Assembly: GCF_023065955.2 (NCBI RefSeq)
Contig: NW_026622819.1
Span: 2,527,501-2,591,500, forward strand
Source: Ursus arctos
Taxonomy: Eukaryota; Chordata; Mammalia; Carnivora; Ursidae
Length of the DNA stretch: 64,000 bases
Direction: 5' to 3'
Positions 24,141 through 36,216 of this stretch are shown here, piece by piece. The notes beneath the pieces were generated by a model. It had not been told where the DNA came from. It saw only the letters and a list, made by a program, of their open reading frames with translations, and searched no databases. Every line of letters begins with the position of its first letter. The first letter of the stretch is position 1. A program made the translations under genes and the position numbers.

Positions 24141-25982
24141 GCGAGCCAGGCTCAGCCCAGAAACCTCCCAGCTTTTCCCCAGTCGCTGCATGGCCAACTT
24201 GAGTTCAGCTTTCTAGATTTCTTCCCTGAAATTGAATATTGATATCTTGATATCGATGGCTTTTTTTGTACAGACTACTGTGCCTGAAGTCTAACTTTCA
24301 TATTTTACACTAGAAATTCCTCGATTAAAAAAAATATTATTGAAGTATTTTGGGCATTACCCATTCCTCAACTTGGTCGTTCCTGAGGCCCAGCTGTGTG
24401 AGGAGGGCCACCATCTTCCCCACACTGCAAAGGAAGAGGGGGCCATCTTGCTCAAGGCTCCCAAACTTGGGGGTAGGTAACAAACTGGAGAGAGAGCCGG
24501 GTCCCCTGCTCCGTGCCCAGTGCGAGGTACCGAAGAGAACCAGACATGTTCCCTGTGGGTGCAGCTCCAGGCAGCCCCTCTATGGTCAGAGTCTTAGAAC
24601 ATCGAGGATAGAATCAACACGCCTACATCAGGGAAGGTTCTGGAACAGCACAGCTGGGGCTTGTGCGCAGGTCCCATCTCAGGTGGGTGCGACTTCACGC
24701 TGTGGCTTATAATCAAGCAAGGAGCCACGAATTCAAAATTCTCTCTATGCCTGGGACCATGTAATCCGAGTTCCAAAGTGGGAGACATAAAATCCAAAGC
24801 ATTTGATTAAACTGAGAGGTGTTCCCTTAGCTCTGCACTGTTCTCCTTTCTGAGTGATGAATACAGATTTCTTTAAGCAGGGAAAGGCTTCATGTTATCA
24901 ATTAGGATGGAAGCCAGAAAGAGCGGTTTGGGGACAGAGCTGCTGGGAATTACCGTTCGCAGATGGAAGGATCCGGCGGCTGCTTTGGGGAGCTGGCAGC
25001 GGGCGCAGCTCTGCTAGCTTTCGAAATCCAGACAATTTCATTCTACTGCACGCAGCCTTAGTTGATGCAATGGTCTTGTCTCATGCCAGGATCTGAGCAA
25101 GTTTGGCTCTCAGAACAAGGGTGGCTTCTGCCCCTCCTACCAGATTAAAAGAAAGGCGGACATCAACGAGTGGGAAGATTGAAGGTGCTATTGGTGCCCG
25201 AGTGGGTGTCAGCAATGTCGCCATGACATTCGCCTTCCCCGCCTCTGTGCAAGGAGCTGAGCAGAGCACGGTCCTTGTCTGACTTTCACTCAAGCCCAGC
25301 TGAATGAAGCTTCGACTTTCAGAGGAACGTGTCCGAGCAAAGTGGGCAGAGCGAGTTATTTAAAACCAGTCTTGGTGATAGATCTCTGATTTCTTTGCAA
25401 CTATTTTTGAGTGACAGGCAGGTCCCTATTTCCCTTTTATTTCTGCAAGTTAACCGAGGTTTCTGCACTTTTTGCTGAAAAGAAAAAAAAATTTCCTCTT
25501 CCTGGCACTCTGGGAAATCTTTCTGCACAACATTTGCAACCGAGAGCTCGAGCATTAGTCCTTTTTACTCGTCTTTTGTGGAATATCAATACTTTATTCT
25601 GAATCTGAGATATCCCTGGTGGACCAAAAGTGGAAAAAAAAAAACTAAAAAGAAAGAAAGAAAAAAAAAAACCTCTCCCTCTACTGTCAAGAGAAAAAGA
25701 ATTCTGAATCTTTCCAGGGCAACTGTTGGATGTGATCCTGTTATTTCACCTTTGGATAAATTCCCACTTCAAGCAAAACTCTTTTCCTTTGAAACCGCTG
25801 TTATGCAGACACATACCAAAATCACTCAAAAGGAATATTTTGCATGGGAATAATGTGATGTATTTAATGTATTCTGACAGTCATCAACATGCTGGACTCC
25901 AAATTCCTTTCATGTCTGTGTGTTGTTCTTCCTGTATATTGGCATTGGACACCTGTCCTTAATCAGCACCTCATCTTAGATC
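24141..25982. other. Unique non-coding DNA
   Basis: An AT-rich block at 24215-24350 contains the near-palindrome gatatcttgatatcgat. An A-rich low-complexity stretch lies at 25633-25675. 24880-25290 is unremarkable. No exon recognised. Confidence 0.35.
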
Positions 25983-26208
25983 TGTGTTTTCTACCAGGGC
26001 TGACTTGGCCAGCCACCCCCCACCATGGGGACATGTGGCAATGCTTGGAGATATTTTGGTTTGTCACAGTGAGCAGGAGGGGCCACTGGCAACTAGGGGG
26101 ACACAGCTACAGATGCTGCCCAACGTCCTACAATGCACCAGACGGTCAGTTAAAACAAGGAATTATCCTGCTCCCCATGTCCAGAGTGCCAAGGATGAGA
26201 AGTCTTGC
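25983..26208 (+). mobile_element. MER20 (hAT-Charlie, non-autonomous)
   Basis: Landmarks in order: ccatggggacatgtggcaat, gcttggagatattttggttt, gtcacagtgagcaggaggg, gctgcccaacgtcctacaat, gaattatcctgctcccca, gccaaggatgagaag. These follow the MER20 consensus of about 220 bp. Flanking 8-bp duplications, the hAT-class length, occur at 25975-25982 and 26209-26216 with one mismatch. Confidence 0.88.
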
Positions 26209-26216
26209 CTTAGTTC

Positions 26217-29200
26217 CTAAGGACAGCTCATCAAACAGCGAACCAACACGTGCCATTGGTGACAACTCCCAGTTTCTAAGTCAATGCATGTAACTTTAGA
26301 ATACATGATGAACGCCAAGTGTCTGCACCCTACATACTGTATTTTCTAATGTATTCATCCAAGCGGCAGGTACACAGTGTCCACGCATGAGCATGACCTT
26401 GAGAGACGTGGGTTAAGACAAACACACTCAACAACCACTAACCTAGTAGACGTACCGTGGACGATCCCCAGAGAGGGGAGTGGAGGTAGCAGCCTGAAGA
26501 ATACCCATATGAAGTTCTAGCTTCGAGCCAGGTGGGGGCCGGGGAACCCACCCGGAGAACAAAGGCTGCAAGTTCCAACACATTCATGTAGTGGTGACGG
26601 GAGACTATCCCCAAACCACTCTTGGAACAAAGACCATGGAGGGGAGATGCTGCTGCTGCTGCTGCTGGAAAGAAAAAGAAAAGAAAAAAAAAAGAGAGAG
26701 AGAGAAGGATTTCATTGCGAATGATCCAAATAGAAAGAGACTGCTTAGAGAAAAAAAATCAATGAAATGATGCAAAAAACCCCGAAAAATATGCCTAAGA
26801 AGGATTTGGATTATTGTTAAGGTTAATGAGCTAGAAAAAAACCCCAAAAGAATGACAATTAAACTTTGCTTTTCAGTCTAGATGAGGTGTTAGAAAGAAA
26901 GACAAGCTTCACTTTGATTTGAACCCACTGGCATCACAAGTTTGTGTAAAGCACACTACAGAGGGAGCAGTAAATCACAGGCAGGTCCCCAGAGGGGCAC
27001 AGGATCTGAGGTCTATACAATGTGGAACTCTGTCTATATGTCTATTATGTAGAAATGGGTCAATTAACACAGGACTGGTGAGTTCATACACAACATAAGC
27101 AAACAGATTCCATTTCTTACAAACAGACAGATTGTATGAAATAAACGCACACTGCTTTCCAAGCACTGTGGTCATCACATGCTTGAGGCAGAAGTTTAGA
27201 GCGGTTAGCAGCTGAGGACCTCTGGAAGCTTCTAGTTTCATCTCCAGCTCTATAACAAAAGACAGACCCTGAAAGACACAACATAAACACAGCCCCTCCA
27301 CAGTGCATTTTCTCAGTTCTGCTGCTGGAGCCATAAAAAGGGGATATTCTTTATCTTTGTTTTTCTATTTTCCCAACAAAGGTAACTCAGGACTCTCCAG
27401 AAAAAGCTGGAAGAGCTTTGGATGGATTTTACCTCCAACATAGGTGGCCGAGTCTATCTGTGATGTTCTCAGCTCTGACAAGGAAAAACATGATTATGCC
27501 TGTGCTTTCAGAATGAATAAGGGAAATGTAAGTCTATACACAGTGGTTGAGTCGCACAGGTGGCAGATGTCCTGGGTCAAGCAGGTGGAGGGGAAATAGG
27601 TCGGGATGAGATGGTAGAACTGATGGTGAACTTAGATCAGCAGAGATGGGAGGACACGCATTCCAGGATGGGGCAGAACACTGATAGAAGATCATGGAGG
27701 AAAAAGCATTCAGAAATGCTGGGCACTAGGCATGGTCTTGAGCAGCTAAGACATGGAATCCTAGGACAGAAATAATAACGAGGTAAGTTAGTGGTCTTTA
27801 GGGATCTTAAATTCAAATACTTTGCTCACCAGGTTGAGAAGGCTTTATTTTCTCCTGGACGCACTGAGAAATAAGAGAATGAAACTCTGCAATCAGATCT
27901 GAGCTCTAAAAAGTGTGCTTTGGTGGTATTCTCTGTCTGAAGGAAGGGAGTGCATGGGCTGTGGGGAAGCTGTCCCAGCGCTTCTCAGTGTGAGGATCCC
28001 AGAGGTCCTGGGGGTCAAAGAAGACAACCAGAAGCTTTAAAATAAAGTAACAAGATTAACCAATTGCTGGTGTAATGGCTGTGTCTGGCTGCTAAAAAGG
28101 AGGTGTTGGCAACACCACACGACCAGGAGTAAGAAGATAGGGGGAGCAGGTGGGAAGGGGGTGGGGACAGGGCAGAAGAGGGCATGCTTGGTATGGAAAG
28201 CATGACTTGTGGATTTTGGCTGGCTGTGGAAAGAGGGGAGGCCAGTTGACCACTGGATGATGGAGCCCTGACATTAGCAGAACACATTGTTGCCACACTT
28301 CCCTGCTCCCGGAGTCCCCAGTCCCGCTATATTCTGTGGGCACAGCGCTCCTCGACGTTGAAAGACTCCCTACCAGCAGTTTCAGTGAGGTTGGAAATCA
28401 GTGCAAACCGCTACCTGCATTCGAAACTATCCCACTTTTGCTTGACGGATGGTGATCGGTGTGATAACACACCTATAAACCTCCAATCTCACCGCAATTG
28501 TCTGGACTACTGTCTCCACCTTTCACTTTACATTAGCTGAACACACACATAATTAACTTCAGGACTGAGGTGGGAATTCCTGACCTGCTTGGACACACCC
28601 TGACCTCACAGCTTGGAAAGCTTTCCATTCCAACAGGCAGACCCAGGTAGGTCGGCAGGGCTTTGGCCAGTTCACCTACGGGGACGCAAGCAAGCCTTCC
28701 AGGGAAATTCTTCTCCAGGGCGTTTGTTCCCACCAGCCCCTTCCCATCACCCTCCATCCCTTTCACGTGTCTCTTCGGGCCTCCTTCCTTCAATACCTTT
28801 CAAGAAGCATTGATTGAAACATCTCTACAAAGATGCGATTCAGGCTGCCACGGTAACACCCACATGAACTCAAGTGGGCAGCAGAGCGTCCCCAAGGAGG
28901 AGAGCCAGATGGCAGGGCAGTTGTGACTGTCCATGGTTAGCTTCTAATGCAGGTGGGCGGGGGTACTCCTACTCTCTGAGCCTCTGCGTTTCCTCACCAC
29001 CCCTGCTTCCTCCTACCCAACCACCTCAGAGCGTTGGTTTCTGTATATCTGTCCTCGAAAGCGGGAGATAGTTGAGACTGGGAACATGGCCTCCATCCTT
29101 TTTGTTTCCCCAGGAAGCGTGGCTTAGTGACTATGCTAAGACTTGTCTCTCTCATGCAAAAGCTCCCTTCCCTCCCCTCTTGCTCTCGGGCTCCTCCACG

Positions 29201-31399
29201 CATCCAGACATCTCAGGCAAACAGCTTCACGTGCTCCTGATTTACGTGCCGATTTTGCCACATCCACATCCATCTAAGTAGTTGCCGCATGAAATCACAG
29301 ACCATTCGACCTAGGGAAATATTTATCCAAACCTCATTATGCATGGAAACCCAATATGCAAAATAAAAAGGCAGCTGTTCTTGTTATCATATGAGGAGAG
29401 GGTCCCAAGTTCTTAGACACCTCCCCTACGTCACCTCCAAAGATAATCAGGGCTCTGCAAACTGTAGATTAAAGTTCCCCCCACCTAAACAAGGACTCAC
29501 TCCATGTCCACAACATTCTCTATACATCTAAGTCTCTGAGCCCCTTCTCTGTCCATGCCATCGTAAACATATGCATCTTATAAATACATATGGAAAAAAA
29601 TGTTTCAATTAGTTTCATGAACAGACAACTGACAGGTTAGTAAAGGATGTGACTCAGAGCTTTGTGTGTATCCGGTGACTTGGCTGCAGCACAGCCGACG
29701 TGTTATAATATTGACTGGCACCAACTAATAAACAGCATTACAGAAATAATGCAATCATAATAAATGAGATTGGAGTCAGACCAAGAGACTTTGAAAATAA
29801 ATACTTGAGTAATTATGGCCCTATCTATAAATATAATGGACAAGGCAGAGAAGCAATTTCTAATTTGTGATATTGCTATGATTTATACATGAAACCACAA
29901 GCAATAAATCCAAGGAAATTATGTAAACTATGAAATCTTGCTCACAATATGGTGTTAGTTTTATATTTAAACATTATAAAAATAAATTGTGTAAATTTCC
30001 GGGGGGGGAACGAAAAAATAGGTAAAGCATGACATGGATCTTAGTGAATTATACATACATAATGGGGTATTAAAAAGTACTGTTGTGTAAATAAAACATG
30101 ACTGCATTTTCTCTTTACCATTCCAGTTAAATAAAACTGGAATTATGACTTATCCTCCAGAAGAGCCAAACTTGAACACCTGCTAAAGTTGAGGGCTGGT
30201 TGGTTTCCTGGATGTGCACTTCAGGGCACGGCTGGTGTTTGGAAGTGATCAGGAGACTGCAGCCTTGGCCTTCTGCGGATTTACCCATTCCAGGAACACA
30301 CTGGTGCTCTTGGGGTAATGAAGACCATACTAAGGGAAAATCAGCAAGGTCACAACCATCCCCAACAAGAATACCCCCCAAGAACGAAGAGATCAAGAGC
30401 AATTATAAGATGAGAGGAGATGACGGCTTGGCTCATATCTGCCACGACTTCAGTAATCTAATTTAGGTGGCCTACTATGGCCAAGATAAAGCTGGCCAGT
30501 CTCCCAAGTCTTCTCTGAATACAAACTCATTGATTAATCTCTAGCTACATCCATAATGTCTCACTCAAGCCTATGAAGTTCCAAATGTGACAAGCACAGA
30601 CAGCTTTCAATCTTCAGGTCTAGCGCTTGTGCTGCATTCAGCCTTGTGTCTGTCTGTCCACAGAGCATCTCTACCGGGGTGCCCATCAGCACATCCAACA
30701 CAACCCCCACCTTTCACTTCTCAGAAAGCAGCCATGTTTCCAACTTAAGCTTCGTCATCCTTCCAGGCATGCAAGTCATTTGGTTTGTTGAAATCTTTGC
30801 ACTCAAAGCAATTAACCTGTTGAGTCTTCCAAAATGTCTCTGCTACAGCTAAATTTTAAGTGCTTCTCATCTGGAAGTTAAGAGAGCATCCTCACTGACC
30901 TTATCAATCATGCTATCTTCCACCACCATCCATTCTGATCAGTCCTGATGGACCAGGACTTACATGCAAGTAACATGTGTGAATTCTGCGATGTTCCCTG
31001 GAGCTGAGAGTGCCTTGGTCTGGTTCTTGCAGATATAAGCTTTTTATACAATATAGCTCCTTCCCATAAGCGAACGACTTCATCTTATACTCAAACACAA
31101 AATCTATTAGACCACTGGAAGAAAACTAGCCATGTTGGGCTCTCCAAGAGATAGCATTCCTGTATGTTGTACTTTATTGGAGAATGAAGAGCTTTTTAGA
31201 GGATAGCCTGAGCAGTGCACAATTTTACCTGACACAATGAATTTAGAATCTGAGTCACCTGTGGGAACAAATACCCCACTGTGAACTCAGTAAAGCACAT
31301 ACTTGGATGTGTTTTTCTGCCTCAGAGCATTCACATACACCAGCAGAAAACAACTCTTACAACCTACCTCTTCAAAAGCGTTCACTTCCCTCCGCTTCT
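26217..31399. other. Unique non-coding DNA with AT-rich, possibly conserved blocks
   Basis: No exon recognised. 29570-30120 is AT-rich and CpG-free and carries a G9 homopolymer around 30001-30009. 28010-28050 shows a hint of an old hAT terminus (gcgcttctcagtgtgagg), not callable. 30640-30760 (gcatctctaccggggtgccc) resembles a very old dispersed repeat that I cannot name. CTG and purine runs are listed separately. Confidence 0.35.
26650..26709 (+). repeat. (CTG)6 followed by a pure purine tract
   Basis: Six uninterrupted CTG units (26650-26667) run directly into about 42 purines, a GAAA/A-rich run followed by (GA)n. The purine tract could adopt triplex structures. It is non-coding here, so a short trinucleotide repeat of no obvious effect. 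Confidence 0.95.
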
Positions 31400-31640
31400 T
31401 TGCTTAAACTTTGTCTTCTTACCACAGGGCTCCATGACTTTGCTCATTCTGTTCCCTCCATCTAGAATGTTCTTCTCCTATCTGCCCTGTCCTCACACAT
31501 GTAACTCATCTATCTCAAATGTCTTCAATACTCTCTTAACCATAAAGTCTTTTTTCCCCTCTTCTTTTTGAACATTTGTGGGATTCTGTATTTCTTAGAG
31601 TATCACACTCTGCTTCCATTAGGAGCATTTCTATTCAATG
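31400..31640 (+). mobile_element. L2 fragment
   Basis: Landmarks gactttgctcattctgttcc, ctccatctagaatgttcttc and ctcaaatgtcttcaatactc follow the L2 3' region (typically 'tgctgttccctctgcctggaatg'). Decayed but in the right order. Confidence 0.6.
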
Positions 31641-32349
31641 TCCACAACTTCATGGGCTAAAACCAGCCTATAAAGGGATTAGTGAGGTGAATCGTTGCCA
31701 GGTGAGATGTGAATGGGGAGGAATGATTGAGCAGGTGTTAGTCACAGAAGTTGGGCTAAGGGAAGTAGAGGAAGCACTGAAAGTAGACACCCAGCCATGA
31801 AATCCAAAGAAAGCACACGGCACAGAAACAGGAAATAGCCAATATAATCCAGAGTTGGCTGAGCCAGGAATGGGATGGAAAATAAGGAGACAAGAAAGGA
31901 TAAGAAGCCAAAGAAGGTCTTCTGCGACCATTTCTTAAGGTTGGCCATGTGATTTTTTACATTGTTTCTGACAGTGTGGAACATGAGTGGGTTATCCTGC
32001 TTCACAGGCACAGACAAGGTGGGAAAGTCTCCCTTCTCTCTCTTAATGTTACAATAGCCTGTAAGCTTTGGAAGGGTGAAAACTCTCCTTCAGGTGTATA
32101 GATATGTAGTGATATCTCACTAGCACTGTTACAAGAATTTATAGATAAACTCTACATTGTTGAATAACTGGCATATTTTGTGAGGATCCATCTATGTACT
32201 GAGTACAGTGTTTTTTTCTACCAATTTGGGTCTGTAAGAAACCTCCCATGTTTCTAGGTGGATTGTAGTGGGACATAAAAGCCAATATTTCACAATAGCA
32301 ATTAAAAATAACAAGATAAATGTGAAAAATAATATTTTAAAGATATTTG
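31641..32349. other. Unique non-coding DNA upstream of the L1 nest
   Basis: Nothing recognised with confidence. The 5' boundary of the following L1 is blurred and could lie up to about 100 bases further left. Confidence 0.35.
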
Positions 32350-33075
32350 AGAACTGTGGGCCCAGCAAGGATGAGATGAACCACATCCCAGAGAATGAAG
32401 GAACTGCCTTTGATATAGACTGTCTCTTTTCCTCCAGGAGCAATGGAGTCCAGGCCAAAGCAAAGGACTATGTTGGGGTAAAAAGAAACTACTGGAAAGG
32501 AGTAGATGAAACAAGTTTTGGAGTTTACACAAGGCTGAGAATTCTTCACTTTCCCACCAGCAGATCTCATAATGGGCAGGGCATTGGACAGAATACTCAA
32601 AAATTCCACCTTAGTGGTACAAACTTAGCATTGGAGCAAAAGTGCCTCTAGACACACCTTGTCAAGACCTCAGAAAGATCCAACCAGTTTTATACTCAAC
32701 CATGGACCAGAAGCAAACCCAAGGCCACTTAAAGGAATACAACATAATCCAGCAATCAAAAAGAAAATAAATCACAATATCTGACACTCAGTAAATAATT
32801 AATTGCCAGACATACAAAGAAATAGGAAAATATGACTACTAAGTAGAGGAATAATTAACCAATTAAAAAAATCAGAATGATAGATATGATGGAACTAGAA
32901 GACAAACGACTTTGAAATAGCTATGAAAAATATGATCATAAAAGTTAAATATACATATTATATATATTTATACTGCTTTTATTATATATAGACAGAGCAA
33001 CAGAATGTCCACAAAAGGCATATGCAACTGCCGTAGATGGAAAAATATTTGAATGAAAAATACCCTGGGTTGGAT

Positions 33076-33100
33076 ATGTGTGTGTGTGTGTGTGCGTGTA
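33076..33100 (+). repeat. (TG)n microsatellite
   Basis: A short TG run with one GC interruption, next to an AT-rich stretch inside the old L1. Confidence 0.9.
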
Positions 33101-33109
33101 ACATCTCGT

Positions 33110-33210
33110 ATATTCGTATTATAGTATATGATTATAAAATTATGTATTAATTATATATATTATTATATATTATAATATATATAATCTCAGAAATAAGAAA
33201 CAAATAAAGA
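33110..33210 (+). repeat. First copy of a local AT-rich duplication
   Basis: The right 60 or so bases (ending ataatctcagaaataagaaa, caaataaag) recur almost exactly at 33575-33641. Between the copies lies a young L1 plus a short tandem-repeat spacer. The unit belongs to the old L1 context. Confidence 0.85.
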
Positions 33211-33223
33211 AAAGTACTTGAAG

Positions 33224-33439
33224 CATGAGAGACTATGGACTCTGAGAAATAAACTGAGGGCTTCAGAGGGGAGGGGGTGGGGGAATGGGATAGACTGGTG
33301 ATGGGTGGTGGGGAGGGCACGTATTGCATGATGCACTGGGTGTTATACACAACTAATGAATCATCGAACTTTACATCAGAAACCAGGGATGTACTGTATG
33401 GTGACTAACATAATAAAATAAAAAAATATTATTATAAAA
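33224..33439 (+). mobile_element. Young carnivoran L1 3' end, 5'-truncated
   Basis: The 3' UTR landmarks gagactatggactctgagaa, gagggcacgtattgcatgat, actgggtgttatacacaac and a tail with aacataataaaataaaa are clear. Target-site duplications of 18 bases at 33206-33223 and 33440-33457 differ at one position. About 216 bp, inserted beside the duplicated AT-rich block. Confidence 0.95.
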
Positions 33440-33457
33440 AAAGAAAAGTGCTTGAAG

Positions 33458-33641
33458 AGTACTGTTATATGAGGTACATATACTTCATATAAAAATATAT
33501 ATGAAGTACGTATAATAAAAATATATATGTGAAGTACATATAATAAAATCATATTACATTGTGATTATATAATTATCTATTAATTATCTATTATTATATA
33601 TTATAATATATATAATCTCAGAAATAAGAAACAAATAAAGT
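33458..33641 (+). repeat. Short tandem repeats and second copy of the AT-rich duplication
   Basis: Two tandem units of about 28 bases built on atatatgaagtacgtataat occupy 33496-33550. They are followed by the second copy of the AT-rich block (33560-33641), which ends in the same atctcagaaataagaaacaa, ataaag string as the first. Confidence 0.85.
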
Positions 33642-34252
33642 ACTCTAAAATATGGTGATCAAAATGTTCTAAATTTGACGAGAACCACGAATCCACTGAT
33701 TGAGCAGCTTTATAAATCCTAAAAAAAAAAAAAAATTCAACCTAAAGAAAACCATACCACAGAATATCATAATCAAAATTCTGGAAAGAGTAGTAGGGAG
33801 AAAACAGTAAAAGCAGTCACCGGAGAGAAAAAAGTTACATTGCATAAAGAGGGGCAAATATAAAGGAAACAGCAGAATTTCTTCAGACACAGTGCATGCC
33901 AGACGCAGTTAAAGTATCTTTTGGTACCAAAAGGAAAAAAACAAAAGAAAATAAAAAGACTGTCAACTGAAAATTCTTTACCCAGTAAAAATATCTTTCA
34001 TGAATAAAAGAGAAATAAAAACTGATCAGATAAGCAGAAACTGGGAGATCTTGGGAGCAGTAGACGGCCACAACGAAAGTATTGAAAGATTTTACTCAGG
34101 CAGAAGGAAAAGGATTCCAGGTAGAAATTTCAATTTATATAAAGTATTGAAGGGCATCAGAAATAACAAACATACCTATAAATATAAGACATTTGATTTT
34201 ATATTTTAATAGATTTAAAAGATAATTAAGTGTTCTTAAAAAATAACAACAG

Positions 34253-34445
34253 CAGGGGCGCCTGGGTGGCTCAGTCGTTAAGCGTCTGCCTTCGGCTCAG
34301 GGCGTGAACCCGGAGTCCTGGGATCGAGCCCCACATCGGGCTTCCTGCTCCACTGGGAGCCTGCTTCTTCCTCTCCCACTCCCCCTGCTTGTGTTCCCTC
34401 TCTCTCTCTGTCAAATAAATAAAAATAAAATCTTAAAAAATAAAT
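34253..34445 (+). mobile_element. CAN SINE, full length
   Basis: Head ggggcgcctgggtggctcag, body gatcgagccccacatcggg, cctgcttgtgttccctctct, and a tail with AAATAAATAAAAATAAAATC. Target-site duplications aaataacaacag at 34241-34252 and 34446-34457 are identical. Inserted into the old L1. Confidence 0.95.
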
Positions 34446-34861
34446 AAATAACAACAGTATAGTGTGGGTTTTATACCATGTGTAGAATTAAAGTGTGTGA
34501 CAAAAGCAGCATGAAGGATGGAGGATGGAGGTATCCTATTATGGGGTCAATCAACTTGAACTACTTAATATTTATAGCATTCCTCACCAAGTAACAGTGG
34601 AATATACATTCTTTTCAAATCCCCATTTTACATTCACTGAGATAGACCATATGCTCAGAAAGCAAAATAAAACAAAGTTTAAGAAGGCAGAAATGAAGCA
34701 AAGTATATCCTCTGACCACCATGAAATTAAGCTGGAAATAAATAACAAAGATATTGGGAAAAATCCATAAATATTTGGAAATTAAACAGCATATAGCAAT
34801 ATGAATGTGGGTCAAAGGAGAAATTAAAAAACATTTTACACTGAATAAAAATGAAAAAGCA

Positions 34862-35073
34862 GGGGCACCTGGGTGGCTCAGTCGGTTTGAGCGTCCAACT
34901 CTTGATTTCAGCTCAGGTCATGATCTCAGGGTCGTGGAATTGAGCCCCATGTCAGGCTCCATCCTGGGTGTGAAGCCTGCTTAAGATTCTCTCTCTCCCT
35001 CTCCCTCTGCCCACCCCCACTCTCATGTGCTCTCTCTCTCTCTAAAAAAAAGAAAAAGAAAGGAGAAGAAAAG
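34862..35073 (+). mobile_element. CAN SINE, full length, A/G-rich tail
   Basis: Head ggggcacctgggtggctcag, body catgatctcagggtcgtgga, a (CT)n block at 34987-35043, and an A-rich tail with interspersed G. Short duplications gaaaaagca at 34853-34861 and 35074-35082. The gttgagcgtccaactcttga-like middle is of an older CAN SINE type than the 34.25-kb copy. Confidence 0.93.
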
Positions 35074-36036
35074 GAAAAAGCAACATATCAAATTTGTGAG
35101 ACACATAGATTCAAATGCTTATATTAGAAAATAAGAAATCCATAAAATTAGTGACTTCAGCTTCTGCCTTAAAGATCTTGGAAACAACAATAACAAAAAG
35201 AGCAAGTCATACCTGAAGTAAGCAGAAGAAAGAAAATAATAAAGATGAGAGCAGGAATCAATGAAATAGAAAACATAAATAATTAGAAACAACTCAATAG
35301 AATAAAATTTAATTATTTGAAAATCTCCATAAAATTTTGGTAAACTTTTGGCCCAACTGAAAAGAAAAACTATAGAAAGGATACAAATCATCAATATCAG
35401 AAATGAAAGAGGATATCATTATAGACACTACAGAAAAATAAAAGTATGTTAAGCAATATTAAGAACAAATTTATGCTCGTTAATATGACAACTAAGAAGA
35501 AGAAATTTCTCAAAGAAAAGATGCATTTCCTCAAAAACTAGAGTACATGAATAGCCCTATAGTAATTAAAGAAATTGAATGTATATTTTAAAACCTTTGC
35601 ATAGGAAAAAAAAAAGCCATGTTCAGATGGTTAGAATAGTGAAATACATCAAACATTAAAGGGAAAAAAATAATAATGCCGATCCAACACAGACTCCTCC
35701 AGAAAATAAAATAGATGGAGATACTTCCCAGCTCATTTTATGAAGCTAGCATGACCAAGACACCAAAACCAGGCAAAGATATTGTAAGAAAATGAACCCA
35801 CACACTAAAAATCTTACCAAAACCTTTAACTGATTCCAGAAATACATACAAAAGGTAATATTTTATAACCAAGAGGGGCTTACGTCAGGAAGACCATACT
35901 GTTTTAACATTTGAACATCAGTTAATGTAGTAAACTATATTAACAGACTAAAAAATACTTTAAAAAATCTTGTAAATGATCACCTCAATAAATTCAGAAG
36001 AGAATTTGACAAGATTCAAAAGTCATTTATTATTTT

Positions 36037-36216
36037 TTAAAAAATATTTTATTTATTTATTTGACAGAGAGAGAGGGAACACAAGCAGGGGGAGTGGGAG
36101 AGGGAGAAGCAGGCTCCTCATTGAGCAGGAGCCCAAGGCGGGGGCATTCCCAGGAGCCTGGGATCATGACTTGAGCTGAAGGCAGATCTTAACTGACTGA
36201 GTCACCCAGGTACTCC
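36037..36216 (-). mobile_element. CAN SINE, reversed, full length
   Basis: Poly-T/A tail, attttatttatttatttgac, a purine block, ctgggatcatgacttgagct and the head (gactgagtcacccagg) read on the minus strand. Duplications at 36023-36036 and 36217-36230 match at 13 of 14 bases. Inserted into old L1 ORF2. Confidence 0.94.

Noticed and set aside
33458..33641. Short repeats with spacers, CRISPR-like at first sight
   Set aside because: Only two tandem AT-rich units and one duplicated block in a mammalian L1 context; no regular repeat-spacer pattern.
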